A stretch of DNA of 10,736 nt from an uncultured Phycisphaerales bacterium (GCA_903868035.1 CAIPTQ010000076.1:1-10736), one strand, 5' to 3'. Positions 1-6,630 are shown, counted from the first letter of the stretch. Notes: generated from the sequence alone by a model not told the origin. Numbers and translations are program-made.

Positions 1-209
1 TCGCCTTCGCCCGCATCATCCCGCCCACCTCCCAAAATCAGGCCACGATCGAAGCCGACCTGGCCGCCCTCGCCCCTTCGCTCACGACCGTCTCCGATGA
101 AGATGCCGCCCTCCGCTGCGAGCACCTCATCCGTAACTACGACCCCTGCATCTCCTGCTCGGTCCACTTCCTCAAGCTGACCCGGCGCTTCACCTCTTCC
201 CACGCATGA
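1..209 (+). CDS. [NiFe]-hydrogenase large subunit, C-terminal end (partial, group 3-like)
   Basis: This is the last 68 codons of a gene that begins left of the window. The visible end reads PPTSQNQATIEADL and later RNYDPCISCSVHFLKL. DPCxxCxxH is the C-terminal L2 motif of [NiFe]-hydrogenase large subunits, and its two cysteines bind the Ni-Fe centre. The residues after the histidine (FLKLTRRFTSSHA, 13 aa) are the tail that a maturation endopeptidase removes after metal insertion, as is established for this family. The 'PPTSQNQ...IE.DL' stretch and 'NYDPCISC..HFL' ending look like group 3 cytoplasmic enzymes, most like the NADP-linked 3b type; the subgroup call is tentative because only the end is seen. 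It differs clearly from the hoxH at 7234, so the locus carries two different enzymes. The stop (207-209) overlaps the start of the protease gene. Confidence 0.85.
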   Translation, partial: AFARIIPPTSQNQATIEADLAALAPSLTTVSDEDAALRCEHLIRNYDPCISCSVHFLKLTRRFTSSHA

Positions 210-697
210 TGGACCACTCTGTGCAACCGATCCTTATCGCCGCCTGCGGCAACACCCTGGCGGGTGATGACGCCTTCGGCCCGCTGGTGGCCCGCGAATT
301 CTCCCGTAATCCGGGCATCCTGCCCGCCGGCGTCGAAGTCCTCGACCTGGGCATGCGTCCCGCCGCCCTGTTGGATCACCTCCCCGGCCGGCGCGCCGTC
401 ATGCTCGTGGATGCCGCCCTTTGCCCTGGCACACCCGCCGGTGAATTGCTCGAAATGGACTTCTTCGCCCCCAACCGGCCGGCCTTGTGCGCCGATCGCA
501 CGACCAGCACCCATGCCCTGTCCATCGCCGGCCAGCTTGAACTGGCCCAGGCCCTGAGCCTGCTGCCGCCCACCGTGCGCCTGCTGGCGCTGGTTGTGGA
601 GAAACCGGAGTTGGGGACGGAAGCGGTACTTGCGCAAACACATGTGCATGCGGCGACAGACATCATCCAACGTTTCGTAAAATGCCTCCCCACCTAA
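206..697 (+). CDS. Hydrogenase maturation protease (peptidase M52, HybD/HyaD/HoxW-like)
   Basis: The protein has 163 aa, the usual size for this family (about 150-200). These endopeptidases clip the C-terminal tail of the [NiFe] large subunit once nickel is in place, acting in the cytoplasm. The N-terminal motif GNTLAGDDAFGP (residues 15-26) is the family signature. The three nickel-sensing positions known from E. coli HybD (Glu16, Asp62, His93) appear to correspond to Asp22, Asp69 (in VMLVDAA) and His103 (in TSTHALS). The start is ATG 206 or ATG 209; they are adjacent and I see no Shine-Dalgarno site. The gene overlaps the stop of the large subunit as ATGA, so it is probably translated by coupling. 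By position it should process that upstream enzyme. No second protease gene is visible after hoxH, so it may also serve HoxH, although these proteases are usually specific for one partner. No hyp maturation genes lie in the window. Confidence 0.9.
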   Translation: MMDHSVQPILIAACGNTLAGDDAFGPLVAREFSRNPGILPAGVEVLDLGMRPAALLDHLPGRRAVMLVDAALCPGTPAGELLEMDFFAPNRPALCADRTTSTHALSIAGQLELAQALSLLPPTVRLLALVVEKPELGTEAVLAQTHVHAATDIIQRFVKCLPT

Positions 698-745
698 AAG
701 ATCCATTTTGCAGCAAGCACACAGACACGCAATCGCGTAATTCTG

Positions 746-775
746 TTGTAAAATTAGGATTGAAGGTCATATATC
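746..775 (+). promoter_or_regulatory. Weak candidate upstream promoter in the leader
   Basis: TTGTAA (746-751) is followed, 18 bp on, by TATATC (770-775) in the AT-rich leader. This is a plausible but unremarkable sigma70-like pair. If used, it would transcribe through both Rex-like dyads and give a leader of roughly 150 nt. It is weaker in position than the pair at 863-891. Confidence 0.2.
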
Positions 776-827
776 CCCCAAAATACGTCCAAACAATCCC
801 CCAGATTCTCAATAACGATGATATTGG

Positions 828-845
828 TTGTGAAATATTGTACAA
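828..845. promoter_or_regulatory. Rex-like operator, site 1
   Basis: The 18 bases TTGTGAAATATTGTACAA match the published Rex consensus TTGTGAAnnnnTTCACAA at 12 of its 14 defined positions. The left half-site is perfect and the right half (TGTACAA) differs at two bases. Rex is a redox repressor that leaves DNA when NADH is high, and it commonly controls NADH-linked fermentation and hydrogenase genes. The site lies just upstream of the proposed -35 box and 63 bp (about six helical turns), centre to centre, from site 2. CGATGATA precedes it at 816-823 and recurs at 880-887 before site 2. No rex gene is in the window. Confidence 0.5.
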
Positions 846-862
846 ATTAGTCTTTATCTCAG

Positions 863-891
863 TTGCATCCATCTTAGTCCGATGATAAGAT
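863..891 (+). promoter_or_regulatory. Candidate sigma70 promoter for the hoxEFUYH operon
   Basis: TTGCAT (863-868) and TAAGAT (886-891) are separated by the ideal 17 bp. Each is only a partial match to TTGACA and TATAAT (3/6 and 4/6). The inferred transcription start, about 7 bp downstream, falls near 898-899, the exact centre of the 891-908 palindrome. That is where a steric repressor site is expected. The leader would be about 32 nt. The position fits better than the individual boxes do. Confidence 0.4.
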
Positions 892-908
892 TGGGAAAAT
901 TTTCCCAA
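891..908. promoter_or_regulatory. Perfect 18-bp palindrome, Rex-like operator site 2
   Basis: TTGGGAAAATTTTCCCAA is a perfect 9+9 palindrome. It has the architecture of a Rex operator (TTG.GAA-N4-TTC.CAA). It departs from the consensus only at the symmetric positions 4 and 15, G/C instead of T/A. It overlaps the proposed -10 box and transcription start, as expected for repression by occlusion. A different dyad-binding regulator is possible. The perfect symmetry itself is directly visible. Confidence 0.55.
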
Positions 909-910
909 AC

Positions 911-930
911 ACTCCAATAAGGAGTTTTTG
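911..930 (+). promoter_or_regulatory. hoxE ribosome-binding site inside a small hairpin
   Basis: AAGGAG (919-924) lies 6 nt before ATG 931 and selects that start over the TTG at 928. The same bases form the right arm of ACTCC-AATAA-GGAGT (911-925), a 5-bp stem with a 5-nt loop. Pairing could resume weakly beyond a mismatch (AAA with TTT). The core Shine-Dalgarno site can therefore be paired in the transcript. The stem is short, so any effect on translation is speculative. Confidence 0.55.
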
Positions 931-1434
931 ATGGTTGCGAATAAAACTGCGGCCCCAGACCTTGATGGCGAACTAACACCCGCCCAACAGGACCAACTCC
1001 AGCGAATCATCGACCAATTCCGCGGCCAAAAAGGGGCGGTCATCCCCATTTTGCAGAGCACCCAGGACCTCCTGGGTTACCTGCCTCGGACCGCCCTGCA
1101 ATTCATATCAAAACGTACATTGATCCCCCTGACCCAACTTCACGGCGTCGCCACGTTCTACGCCCAGTTCCACCTGAAACGCCGCGGCAAGCACCTCCTG
1201 CGGATTTGCGACGGCACCGCCTGCCACGTGCGCGGGTCCGCCAAAAGCATCGAGGCGGTGCAAAAATCGACCGGCGTCGAACCGGGCACCACCGCGCCCG
1301 ACTACAGCCTCACTGTGGAAATTGTCTACTGCCTGGGTTCCTGCGGACTCTCTCCGGTGGCCCTGGTGGATGAAAAGGTTCTGGGACGGCTCCAGCCCGA
1401 AGATCTGGTCCGCCGCCTCAAACAACTCGACTGA
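931..1434 (+). CDS. hoxE: HoxE / NuoE-like [2Fe-2S] subunit of NAD-linked hydrogenase
   Basis: The protein has 167 aa, typical for HoxE, NuoE and HndA. It is the small thioredoxin-fold electron carrier of the diaphorase module, near the FMN of the NuoF-like subunit. The N-terminal helical part contains the family stretch GAVIPILQSTQDLLGYLP (residues 35-52), followed by HGVATFYAQF (71-80). The four [2Fe-2S] ligands are all present: Cys93 and Cys98 (CDGTAC), and Cys134 and Cys138 (CLGSC), i.e. C-x4-C ... C-x3-C. ATG 931 is chosen because of the well-spaced AAGGAG. The gene is the first of a five-gene operon, 25 bp before the hoxF-like gene, and lies directly behind the proposed Rex-controlled promoter. 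NuoE, HndA and HoxE are hard to separate by sequence alone; the HoxE label follows from hoxYH downstream. Confidence 0.93.
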   Translation: MVANKTAAPDLDGELTPAQQDQLQRIIDQFRGQKGAVIPILQSTQDLLGYLPRTALQFISKRTLIPLTQLHGVATFYAQFHLKRRGKHLLRICDGTACHVRGSAKSIEAVQKSTGVEPGTTAPDYSLTVEIVYCLGSCGLSPVALVDEKVLGRLQPEDLVRRLKQLD

Positions 1435-1449
1435 TCCATACTCCGTACC

Positions 1450-1454
1450 GGGAG
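1450..1454 (+). promoter_or_regulatory. Ribosome-binding site deciding the start of the hoxF-like fusion
   Basis: GGGAG lies 5 nt before ATG 1460. The reading frame is open back to 1322, but that extension lies inside hoxE and its translation resembles nothing. The site and the start of a recognisable domain shortly after 1460 fix this ATG. Confidence 0.6.
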
Positions 1455-1459
1455 CCCCC

Positions 1460-4400
1460 ATGCCCAGGTTAAACACGCTTTTGGATTTGACCCGCCTCCG
1501 CGAGGCGACCATCGAACGACTCACCCGCCGCCAGCGCGAAAGCACGGTCATTGCCGTCGGCATGGGCACCTGCGGCATCGCCGCCGGCGCCCGCGAGACC
1601 CTCCTGGCGCTGCAGCAGGAATTGGCGCGCCGCGGCAGCAAGGCCGTTCTGACATCGGTCGGCTGCATCGGCATCTGCGCGCGCGAGCCGCTGGTCGAAA
1701 TCCGGCAGGGGGGCTATTCGGTCATTTATGGCAACATCTCGGCGGAAATGGCCGCCCGGCTCATCGACGAGCACGTCATCGCCGGGCGCGCGGTGAAGGA
1801 ATGGGTCGTCGGCCGCATGAGCGCGGGTGCCCCGGACAACGGCGAAAACCCCGAGTTTCAGTCCCTCCCGCTGCTCAAGGACCAGCCGTTCTTCGGCAAG
1901 CAGATGCGCATCGCCCTCCAGAACTGCGGCGTGATCGATCCGGAGCAGATCGACGAATACATCGCCCGGGACGGCTACCATGGGCTGGGCAAGGTGCTGG
2001 CGGAAATGCTGCCCGAGGCGGTGATCAAGGAGATCAAGGATTCGGGGCTGCGCGGCCGGGGCGGCGCGGGCTTTTTGACCGGGCAGAAGTGGGAATTCTG
2101 CCGGCGGTCGGCGGCCAAGCCCAAGTACATCATCTGCAATGCCGACGAGGGCGATCCGGGCGCGTTCATGGACCGCTCGATCCTCGAGAGCGATCCGCAC
2201 AGCGTGCTCGAGGGCATGACCATCGCCGGTTACGCCACGGGCGCGGCCCAGGGCTATCTGTATTGCCGCGAGGAGTATCCGCTGGCCATCGCGCGGCTGC
2301 AGTCGGCCATCGAAGACGCGCATGAATACGGTTTCCTGGGGAAAAATATCTTCGGCAGCGGCTTTGATTTCGACATCGCGCTCAAGGAAGGCGCGGGGGC
2401 GTTTGTCTGCGGCGAAGAAACCGCCCTCATGTCCAGCATCGAGGGCCAGCGCGGCGAACCGCGCCCCCGGCCGCCGTTCCCGGCGGTGTCGGGTCTGTTC
2501 GGCCAGCCCAGCAACATCAACAACGTCAAGAGCTACGCCATGTCCCCGCAGATCATCGTCAAGGGGGCCAAGTGGTTCGCGGGCATCGGCAGCCCCAAGT
2601 CCCCGGGCACGGCCGTCTTTGCGCTGACCGGCAAGATCAAGAACACCGGCCTGGTGGAAGTCCCGATGGGCCTGCCGCTGGGCGACATCGTCTTCGACAT
2701 CGGCGGGGGGGTTCCCAAGGGCAAAAAGTTCAAGGCCGTGCAGACCGGCGGGCCGCTGGGCGGATGTCTGCCCGCCTCCTGCCTGAACACCCCGGTGGAT
2801 TTTGATTCGCTCCAGGCGGCCGGGGCCGTGATGGGATCCGGCGGCATGATCGTCGTGGATGACGACACCTGCATGGTGGAATTCGCACGCTACTTTCTGA
2901 CGTTCGCCGCGGCCGAATCCTGCGGCAAATGCGTCCCCTGCCGGGCCGGCGGGCGGCGTCTGCTCGAAGCCCTGGAGCGCATCACGATGGGCCAGGGCAC
3001 CCACAAGGATTTGGCCGTCATCCAGGATATTTCCAAGTACATGATGGATTGCTCGCTCTGCGGCCTGGGTCAGCGGACCCCCGGCCCGGTGCTCGCGTCC
3101 CTGCGCTTCTTCGAGCAGGAATTCATCGACCACGTGGACAACAAAATGTGCGCCGCCGGCCAGTGCAAGCCGCTGGTCCGGGCCAAGTGCATCAACACCT
3201 GCCCCGCCGGCGTGGACACCCCGGCGTACCTGGGGCTGATCGCGCAGGGCAAGTATGCCGAGGCGCTCGAGATTCACCGGCAACGCAATCCGTTCCCCAT
3301 GATCTGCGGCCGCGCCTGCCCGGCGTTCTGCGAAACCAAGTGCCGCCGGGGCGAGGTGGACGATCCCATCGCCATCCGCCTGGTGAAGCGCTTTATGGCC
3401 GATCACGAGGCGAACGTGGAATGGCACGCCCCCCCGATCGGCACGCCCGAGGAACGCGCCGCCCGCAAGGGCAAGCAAGTGGCGGTCATCGGCTCGGGCC
3501 CGGCGGGACTCACCGCCGCCCTGCGGCTCGTGCAGATGGGTTACGAAGCCACCGTGTTCGAGAAACAGGAACTCCCCGGCGGCATGATGAGTTGGGCGAT
3601 TCCCGACTACCGCCTGCCGCGGAAGGTGCTGTTTGGCGAAATTGACAAGATCAAGCGGGCGGGCGTGAAGATCGAATGCAACCAGGCCCTGGGCCGGGAC
3701 TTCACGCTGCAAAACCTCATGGGTGAGATGGGCTTCGCGGCGGTGGTGCTGGCCATCGGCGCCCATTTGAGCCGCACGCTGGGCATCCCCGGCGAGCAAA
3801 AGGCCGGGGTGATCAGCGGCATCGACTTCCTTAGGAACGCGGCCGCCGACGCCTGCGCCCAGGCCACCGGCCTGCCGCTGAAGGTCGAACTGCCGGACCT
3901 CAAGGGCAAGCGCGTGGGCATCGTCGGCGGCGGCGACGTGGCCATCGACGCGGCCCGCACGGCCCTGCGGCTGGGGGCCAGCGAAGTCCACGTGATGTAC
4001 CGCCGCAGCGGCGACGACATGCCCGCCACCCACCTGCCGGAGGAAGTGGAATCCTCGCTGCACGAGGGCGTGCGCATCCACACCCTGGCCAATCCCGTCG
4101 AGGTGCTCGGCGGCGCGCAAATGACCGGGGTGAAGCTGCAGCGCCAGCGCCTGGCGGATTTTGACCTCTCCGCCCGGCGGAAGGCCCAGGCCATGAGTGA
4201 AAGCTATACCCTCAACCTGGACGTCCTCATGCCCGCCATCGGCCAGTTGTCCGACCTCACCTGGAACGTCGGCACGGAATTGGCGGTCACCAGTTCGCGC
4301 ACGCTCGTCGTGGACGAGTCCTTCGCCACCAGCAAGCCCGGCGTCTTTGCCGCCGGCGACGCCGTCAGCGGCCCGGCGACCATCGTCCAGGCCGTGGCCC

Positions 4401-4726
4401 ACGGCAACCTCGTGGCGGTGGCGGTCGATGAATGGCTCCGTACCGGCAAACACGTCAAGCCGCGCTACATCACGCCCCGGCATGATGTATCCGTGCCTGA
4501 GGGCGTGAAGCTCGACAGCCCGGCGCGCCGCCCGGAGACGCCGCGCATCCCGATCGCGGATCGGGTGAACAATTTCCGCGAGGTCGAACCGGGCTTTGAC
4601 GAAAAAACCGCCTGTGCCGAGGCCGGCCGGTGTTTGCGTTGCGATTTGGAATGGCTGGACGTGATGGGCCTGCCCCGTCCGTGTACCCCTGCGAAAAACG
4701 GTTCTCCGGTCGAACAGAAAATCTGA
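1460..4726 (+). CDS. hoxF: HoxF-like triple fusion: HndB-type [2Fe-2S] + NuoF/HndC + GltD/NfnB-like FAD-NAD(P)H oxidoreductase
   Basis: The protein has 1088 aa, against about 450-600 for ordinary NuoF/HoxF. Residues 31-115 resemble the HndB [2Fe-2S] protein (MGTCGIAAGA; Cys38, Cys69, Cys73). Residues 145-560 are a NuoF/HndC NADH-FMN domain: LRGRGGAGFLTGQKW (198-212), NADEGDPGAFMDR (228-240), GAGAFVCGEETA (311-322), and the N3-type [4Fe-4S] ligands Cys488/491/494 (ESCGKCVPC) with Cys534. Residues 564-628 hold eight cysteines (564, 569, 577, 581, 616, 620, 624, 628) in the GltD N-terminal ferredoxin-like pattern. Residues 672-990 are the GltD-type flavoprotein: FAD site VIGSGPAGL (676-684), nucleotide site VGGGDVAIDAAR (822-833) with YRR (847-849) as in NADPH-using GltD, and second FAD motif GVFAAGDAVSGPATIVQA (961-978). 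A tail ends in CAEAGRCLRCD. NADH oxidation at FMN is expected; the second site probably uses NADP(H). The frame is unbroken and the domain joints are clean, so this is a real fusion. Confidence 0.93.
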   Translation: MPRLNTLLDLTRLREATIERLTRRQRESTVIAVGMGTCGIAAGARETLLALQQELARRGSKAVLTSVGCIGICAREPLVEIRQGGYSVIYGNISAEMAARLIDEHVIAGRAVKEWVVGRMSAGAPDNGENPEFQSLPLLKDQPFFGKQMRIALQNCGVIDPEQIDEYIARDGYHGLGKVLAEMLPEAVIKEIKDSGLRGRGGAGFLTGQKWEFCRRSAAKPKYIICNADEGDPGAFMDRSILESDPHSVLEGMTIAGYATGAAQGYLYCREEYPLAIARLQSAIEDAHEYGFLGKNIFGSGFDFDIALKEGAGAFVCGEETALMSSIEGQRGEPRPRPPFPAVSGLFGQPSNINNVKSYAMSPQIIVKGAKWFAGIGSPKSPGTAVFALTGKIKNTGLVEVPMGLPLGDIVFDIGGGVPKGKKFKAVQTGGPLGGCLPASCLNTPVDFDSLQAAGAVMGSGGMIVVDDDTCMVEFARYFLTFAAAESCGKCVPCRAGGRRLLEALERITMGQGTHKDLAVIQDISKYMMDCSLCGLGQRTPGPVLASLRFFEQEFIDHVDNKMCAAGQCKPLVRAKCINTCPAGVDTPAYLGLIAQGKYAEALEIHRQRNPFPMICGRACPAFCETKCRRGEVDDPIAIRLVKRFMADHEANVEWHAPPIGTPEERAARKGKQVAVIGSGPAGLTAALRLVQMGYEATVFEKQELPGGMMSWAIPDYRLPRKVLFGEIDKIKRAGVKIECNQALGRDFTLQNLMGEMGFAAVVLAIGAHLSRTLGIPGEQKAGVISGIDFLRNAAADACAQATGLPLKVELPDLKGKRVGIVGGGDVAIDAARTALRLGASEVHVMYRRSGDDMPATHLPEEVESSLHEGVRIHTLANPVEVLGGAQMTGVKLQRQRLADFDLSARRKAQAMSESYTLNLDVLMPAIGQLSDLTWNVGTELAVTSSRTLVVDESFATSKPGVFAAGDAVSGPATIVQAVAHGNLVAVAVDEWLRTGKHVKPRYITPRHDVSVPEGVKLDSPARRPETPRIPIADRVNNFREVEPGFDEKTACAEAGRCLRCDLEWLDVMGLPRPCTPAKNGSPVEQKI

Positions 4727-4740
4727 AAGGAGCTGACAGC
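4726..4740 (+). promoter_or_regulatory. Ribosome-binding site selecting the GTG start of hoxU
   Basis: AAAGGAG (4726-4732) begins at the last base of the preceding stop codon and lies 8 nt before GTG 4741. It is the strongest Shine-Dalgarno site in the operon. It supports the GTG over in-frame upstream ATGs, which lie within the preceding gene. Confidence 0.7.
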
Positions 4741-6630
4741 GTGGTCGCGCCTAAAGTGATAACCCTGACGATCGATGGCCATACCGTGGAAGCGCGGGAC
4801 GGCCAGACGATCATGGAAGCCGCCACCGCGGCGGGCATCCACATCCCGGGACTCTGCCATCACAGCGCCTTGCCGCCCATCGGCGCCTGCCGGCTGTGCG
4901 TGGTGGAGATCGACAAGGAAAAGGTGCCCCAACCCGCCTGCACCTTCCCCGCCGCCGACGGCCTGGTCATCCGCACCCAGTCGCCGGCGCTCCAGCAGGC
5001 CCGTCTGATGAATCTCAACCTGATCTTCTCCGAGCGCTCCCACTACTGCATGTTCTGCCCTTCCAGCGGCACCACCGACCAGACCGATTGCGAACTCCAG
5101 AAGCACGGCTACAACTGCGGCATCACCGACTGGCCCTATCCGCCCAACTCCGCGGCCAAATGGAACCTGGATGCCTCGCATCCCCACCTCCTGCTGGATC
5201 ACAGCCGCTGCATCCTCTGCCGGCGCTGCGTGCGGGCCTGCGCCGTCATCGCCGGCAACCACACGCTCGGCGTCCACCAGCGCGGCGCCAAGGCCGTCAT
5301 CGGCGCCGACGACGGGGTGCCCCTGGGCGAGAGCTCCTGCATCTCCTGCGGCGTGTGCGCCGAACTCTGCCCCACCGGGGCGCTCGTGGACCGCGCCAGC
5401 GTCTTTACGGGCCATGACTCCGACATGCAATGGTCCCGCAGCGTCTGCACCGGCTGTGCGGTCGGCTGCGGCATCCGCGCGGCCACCCGCGACAACCGCC
5501 TGCTGAAAATCTACGGCGATTGGGAAGCGCCCAGTCGCGGCCTCCTGTGCGTTACGGGGCGCTTTGAAAGCATCGAGCCGCCCTCCGCCCAGCGCATCCT
5601 CCTCCCGCGCGTGCGCCAGGATCAAACGCTCGTCGAGGTCAGTTGGGAGGAAGCCTTGGCCCGGGCCGCGGACGGCTTCCGTGACGCCGGATCGGCCGCC
5701 GGATTGGTCTCCCCGCGCTTGCCCGGCGAATCGCTGGCCGCCTTCGCCTGCCTCTTCCAGGAGGTGTTGCGGAGCGATTCGGTCGGTCTGATCTACGGCG
5801 AAGCGCCCCCGATGGACATTGGCGCCCCGGCGGTCCTGGGGGACGTGGCCGAGGCGGACTTCGTCGCCGTCATCGGCGGCGACCTCCTCAAGCAGCAAAA
5901 AGTCCTGGGCTACCTGGTGAAACGCGCCTACGACCGCGGGGCCTCGATCCTTGTGGTCGATGGCGGTGCGGCGGGCCTGGAGCCTTACGCCAAGTGGAAC
6001 CTCCACCTCGAAGACATCTCCGCCCATGCTGAATCCCCCTTCGCCCGGCTCCGCCACTCCTATCACCTGAATATCAGCGGCCTCAAACAACTGCGCTCGG
6101 CCACGGCCGCCGCGGTGCGGCCGGTCGTGCTGTATGCCGGCGGCTTAAGCACCAGCGTCTACGCGGCGTTGCGCGAATTGCCCCCGCACGTGCGGTTCCT
6201 GCCCCTGGTCATCGGGGCCAACACCCACGGCGCGGCTCGGCTCGGATTGACCTCCCGGCCCGTCAGCGGCCAGGCCGTCTACGCCCTCCTGGGTGATGAA
6301 ATCCCCGGCGCCACCGGCGGCTTCGTGCCCCGGGCCATTCCGGCCAGCACTTCGGATACCCGCTTCGTGCTCGTGCAGGCCGCCTACGACTCGCCCTGGA
6401 CTGCCGTGGCCGATGTCGTCCTCCCGGCGCGGCTCTGGAGCGAACAATCCGGCCACATCGTCAGCCTCGACGGCCAATCCCATGATATTCATCCGCTCCG
6501 CACGCCCCCGGCGTCCGTGAAGTCGGATCGCGAAGTGCTTCTGGGCCTGGCCAAACAACTCGGCCATGCGCTGAACTTTGACGAAATTCCGGGAATCATG
6601 CAGGCATCAACGGCAGGAGACCAGACGTGA
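4741..6630 (+). CDS. hoxU: HoxU-like subunit extended with NuoG-type Fe-S and molybdopterin-oxidoreductase-like domains
   Basis: The protein has 629 aa from GTG; canonical HoxU has about 230-240. It carries electrons between the flavin subunit and HoxY. In order: a plant-type [2Fe-2S] domain (Cys39, Cys50, Cys53, Cys67); the His/Cys [4Fe-4S] region (His101, Cys103, Cys106, Cys117, then ELQ); and two ferredoxin-type [4Fe-4S] motifs, CILCRRCVRAC (Cys157/160/163/167) and CISCGVCAELCP (Cys200/203/206/210). HoxU normally ends here. This protein adds CTGCAVGC...C (Cys236, 239, 243, 270), the N7-type [4Fe-4S] motif of NuoG and formate dehydrogenases. About 350 residues of shortened molybdopterin-oxidoreductase-like sequence follow, ending with DVVLPARLWSEQSGHIVSLDGQ (in two parts, 558-570 and 571-579). 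I see no sign that it binds molybdenum; NuoG also lost that. It is 14 bp after hoxF, and its stop overlaps hoxY by GTGA. It could equally be called NuoG-like. Confidence 0.9.
   Translation: MVAPKVITLTIDGHTVEARDGQTIMEAATAAGIHIPGLCHHSALPPIGACRLCVVEIDKEKVPQPACTFPAADGLVIRTQSPALQQARLMNLNLIFSERSHYCMFCPSSGTTDQTDCELQKHGYNCGITDWPYPPNSAAKWNLDASHPHLLLDHSRCILCRRCVRACAVIAGNHTLGVHQRGAKAVIGADDGVPLGESSCISCGVCAELCPTGALVDRASVFTGHDSDMQWSRSVCTGCAVGCGIRAATRDNRLLKIYGDWEAPSRGLLCVTGRFESIEPPSAQRILLPRVRQDQTLVEVSWEEALARAADGFRDAGSAAGLVSPRLPGESLAAFACLFQEVLRSDSVGLIYGEAPPMDIGAPAVLGDVAEADFVAVIGGDLLKQQKVLGYLVKRAYDRGASILVVDGGAAGLEPYAKWNLHLEDISAHAESPFARLRHSYHLNISGLKQLRSATAAAVRPVVLYAGGLSTSVYAALRELPPHVRFLPLVIGANTHGAARLGLTSRPVSGQAVYALLGDEIPGATGGFVPRAIPASTSDTRFVLVQAAYDSPWTAVADVVLPARLWSEQSGHIVSLDGQSHDIHPLRTPPASVKSDREVLLGLAKQLGHALNFDEIPGIMQASTAGDQT

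Noticed and set aside
682..885. A 67-codon + strand open frame in the leader region
   Set aside because: It overlaps the end of the protease gene, has no ribosome-binding site, and covers the AT-rich control region with its operator-like dyad; no resemblance to a known protein.
1322..1459. In-frame N-terminal extension of the hoxF-like gene
   Set aside because: It lies within hoxE and its translation resembles no domain. ATG 1460 has a Shine-Dalgarno site.
1469..4483. A 1004-codon open frame on the minus strand opposite the hoxF-like gene
   Set aside because: It mirrors the + strand gene in GC-rich DNA. Its translation is low-complexity His/Arg/Ala/Gly-rich with no recognisable motif, while the + strand is full of diagnostic motifs.
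4465..6090. A 541-codon minus-strand open frame opposite hoxU
   Set aside because: It is a compositional shadow: no family motifs, and it spans the hoxF-hoxU boundary.
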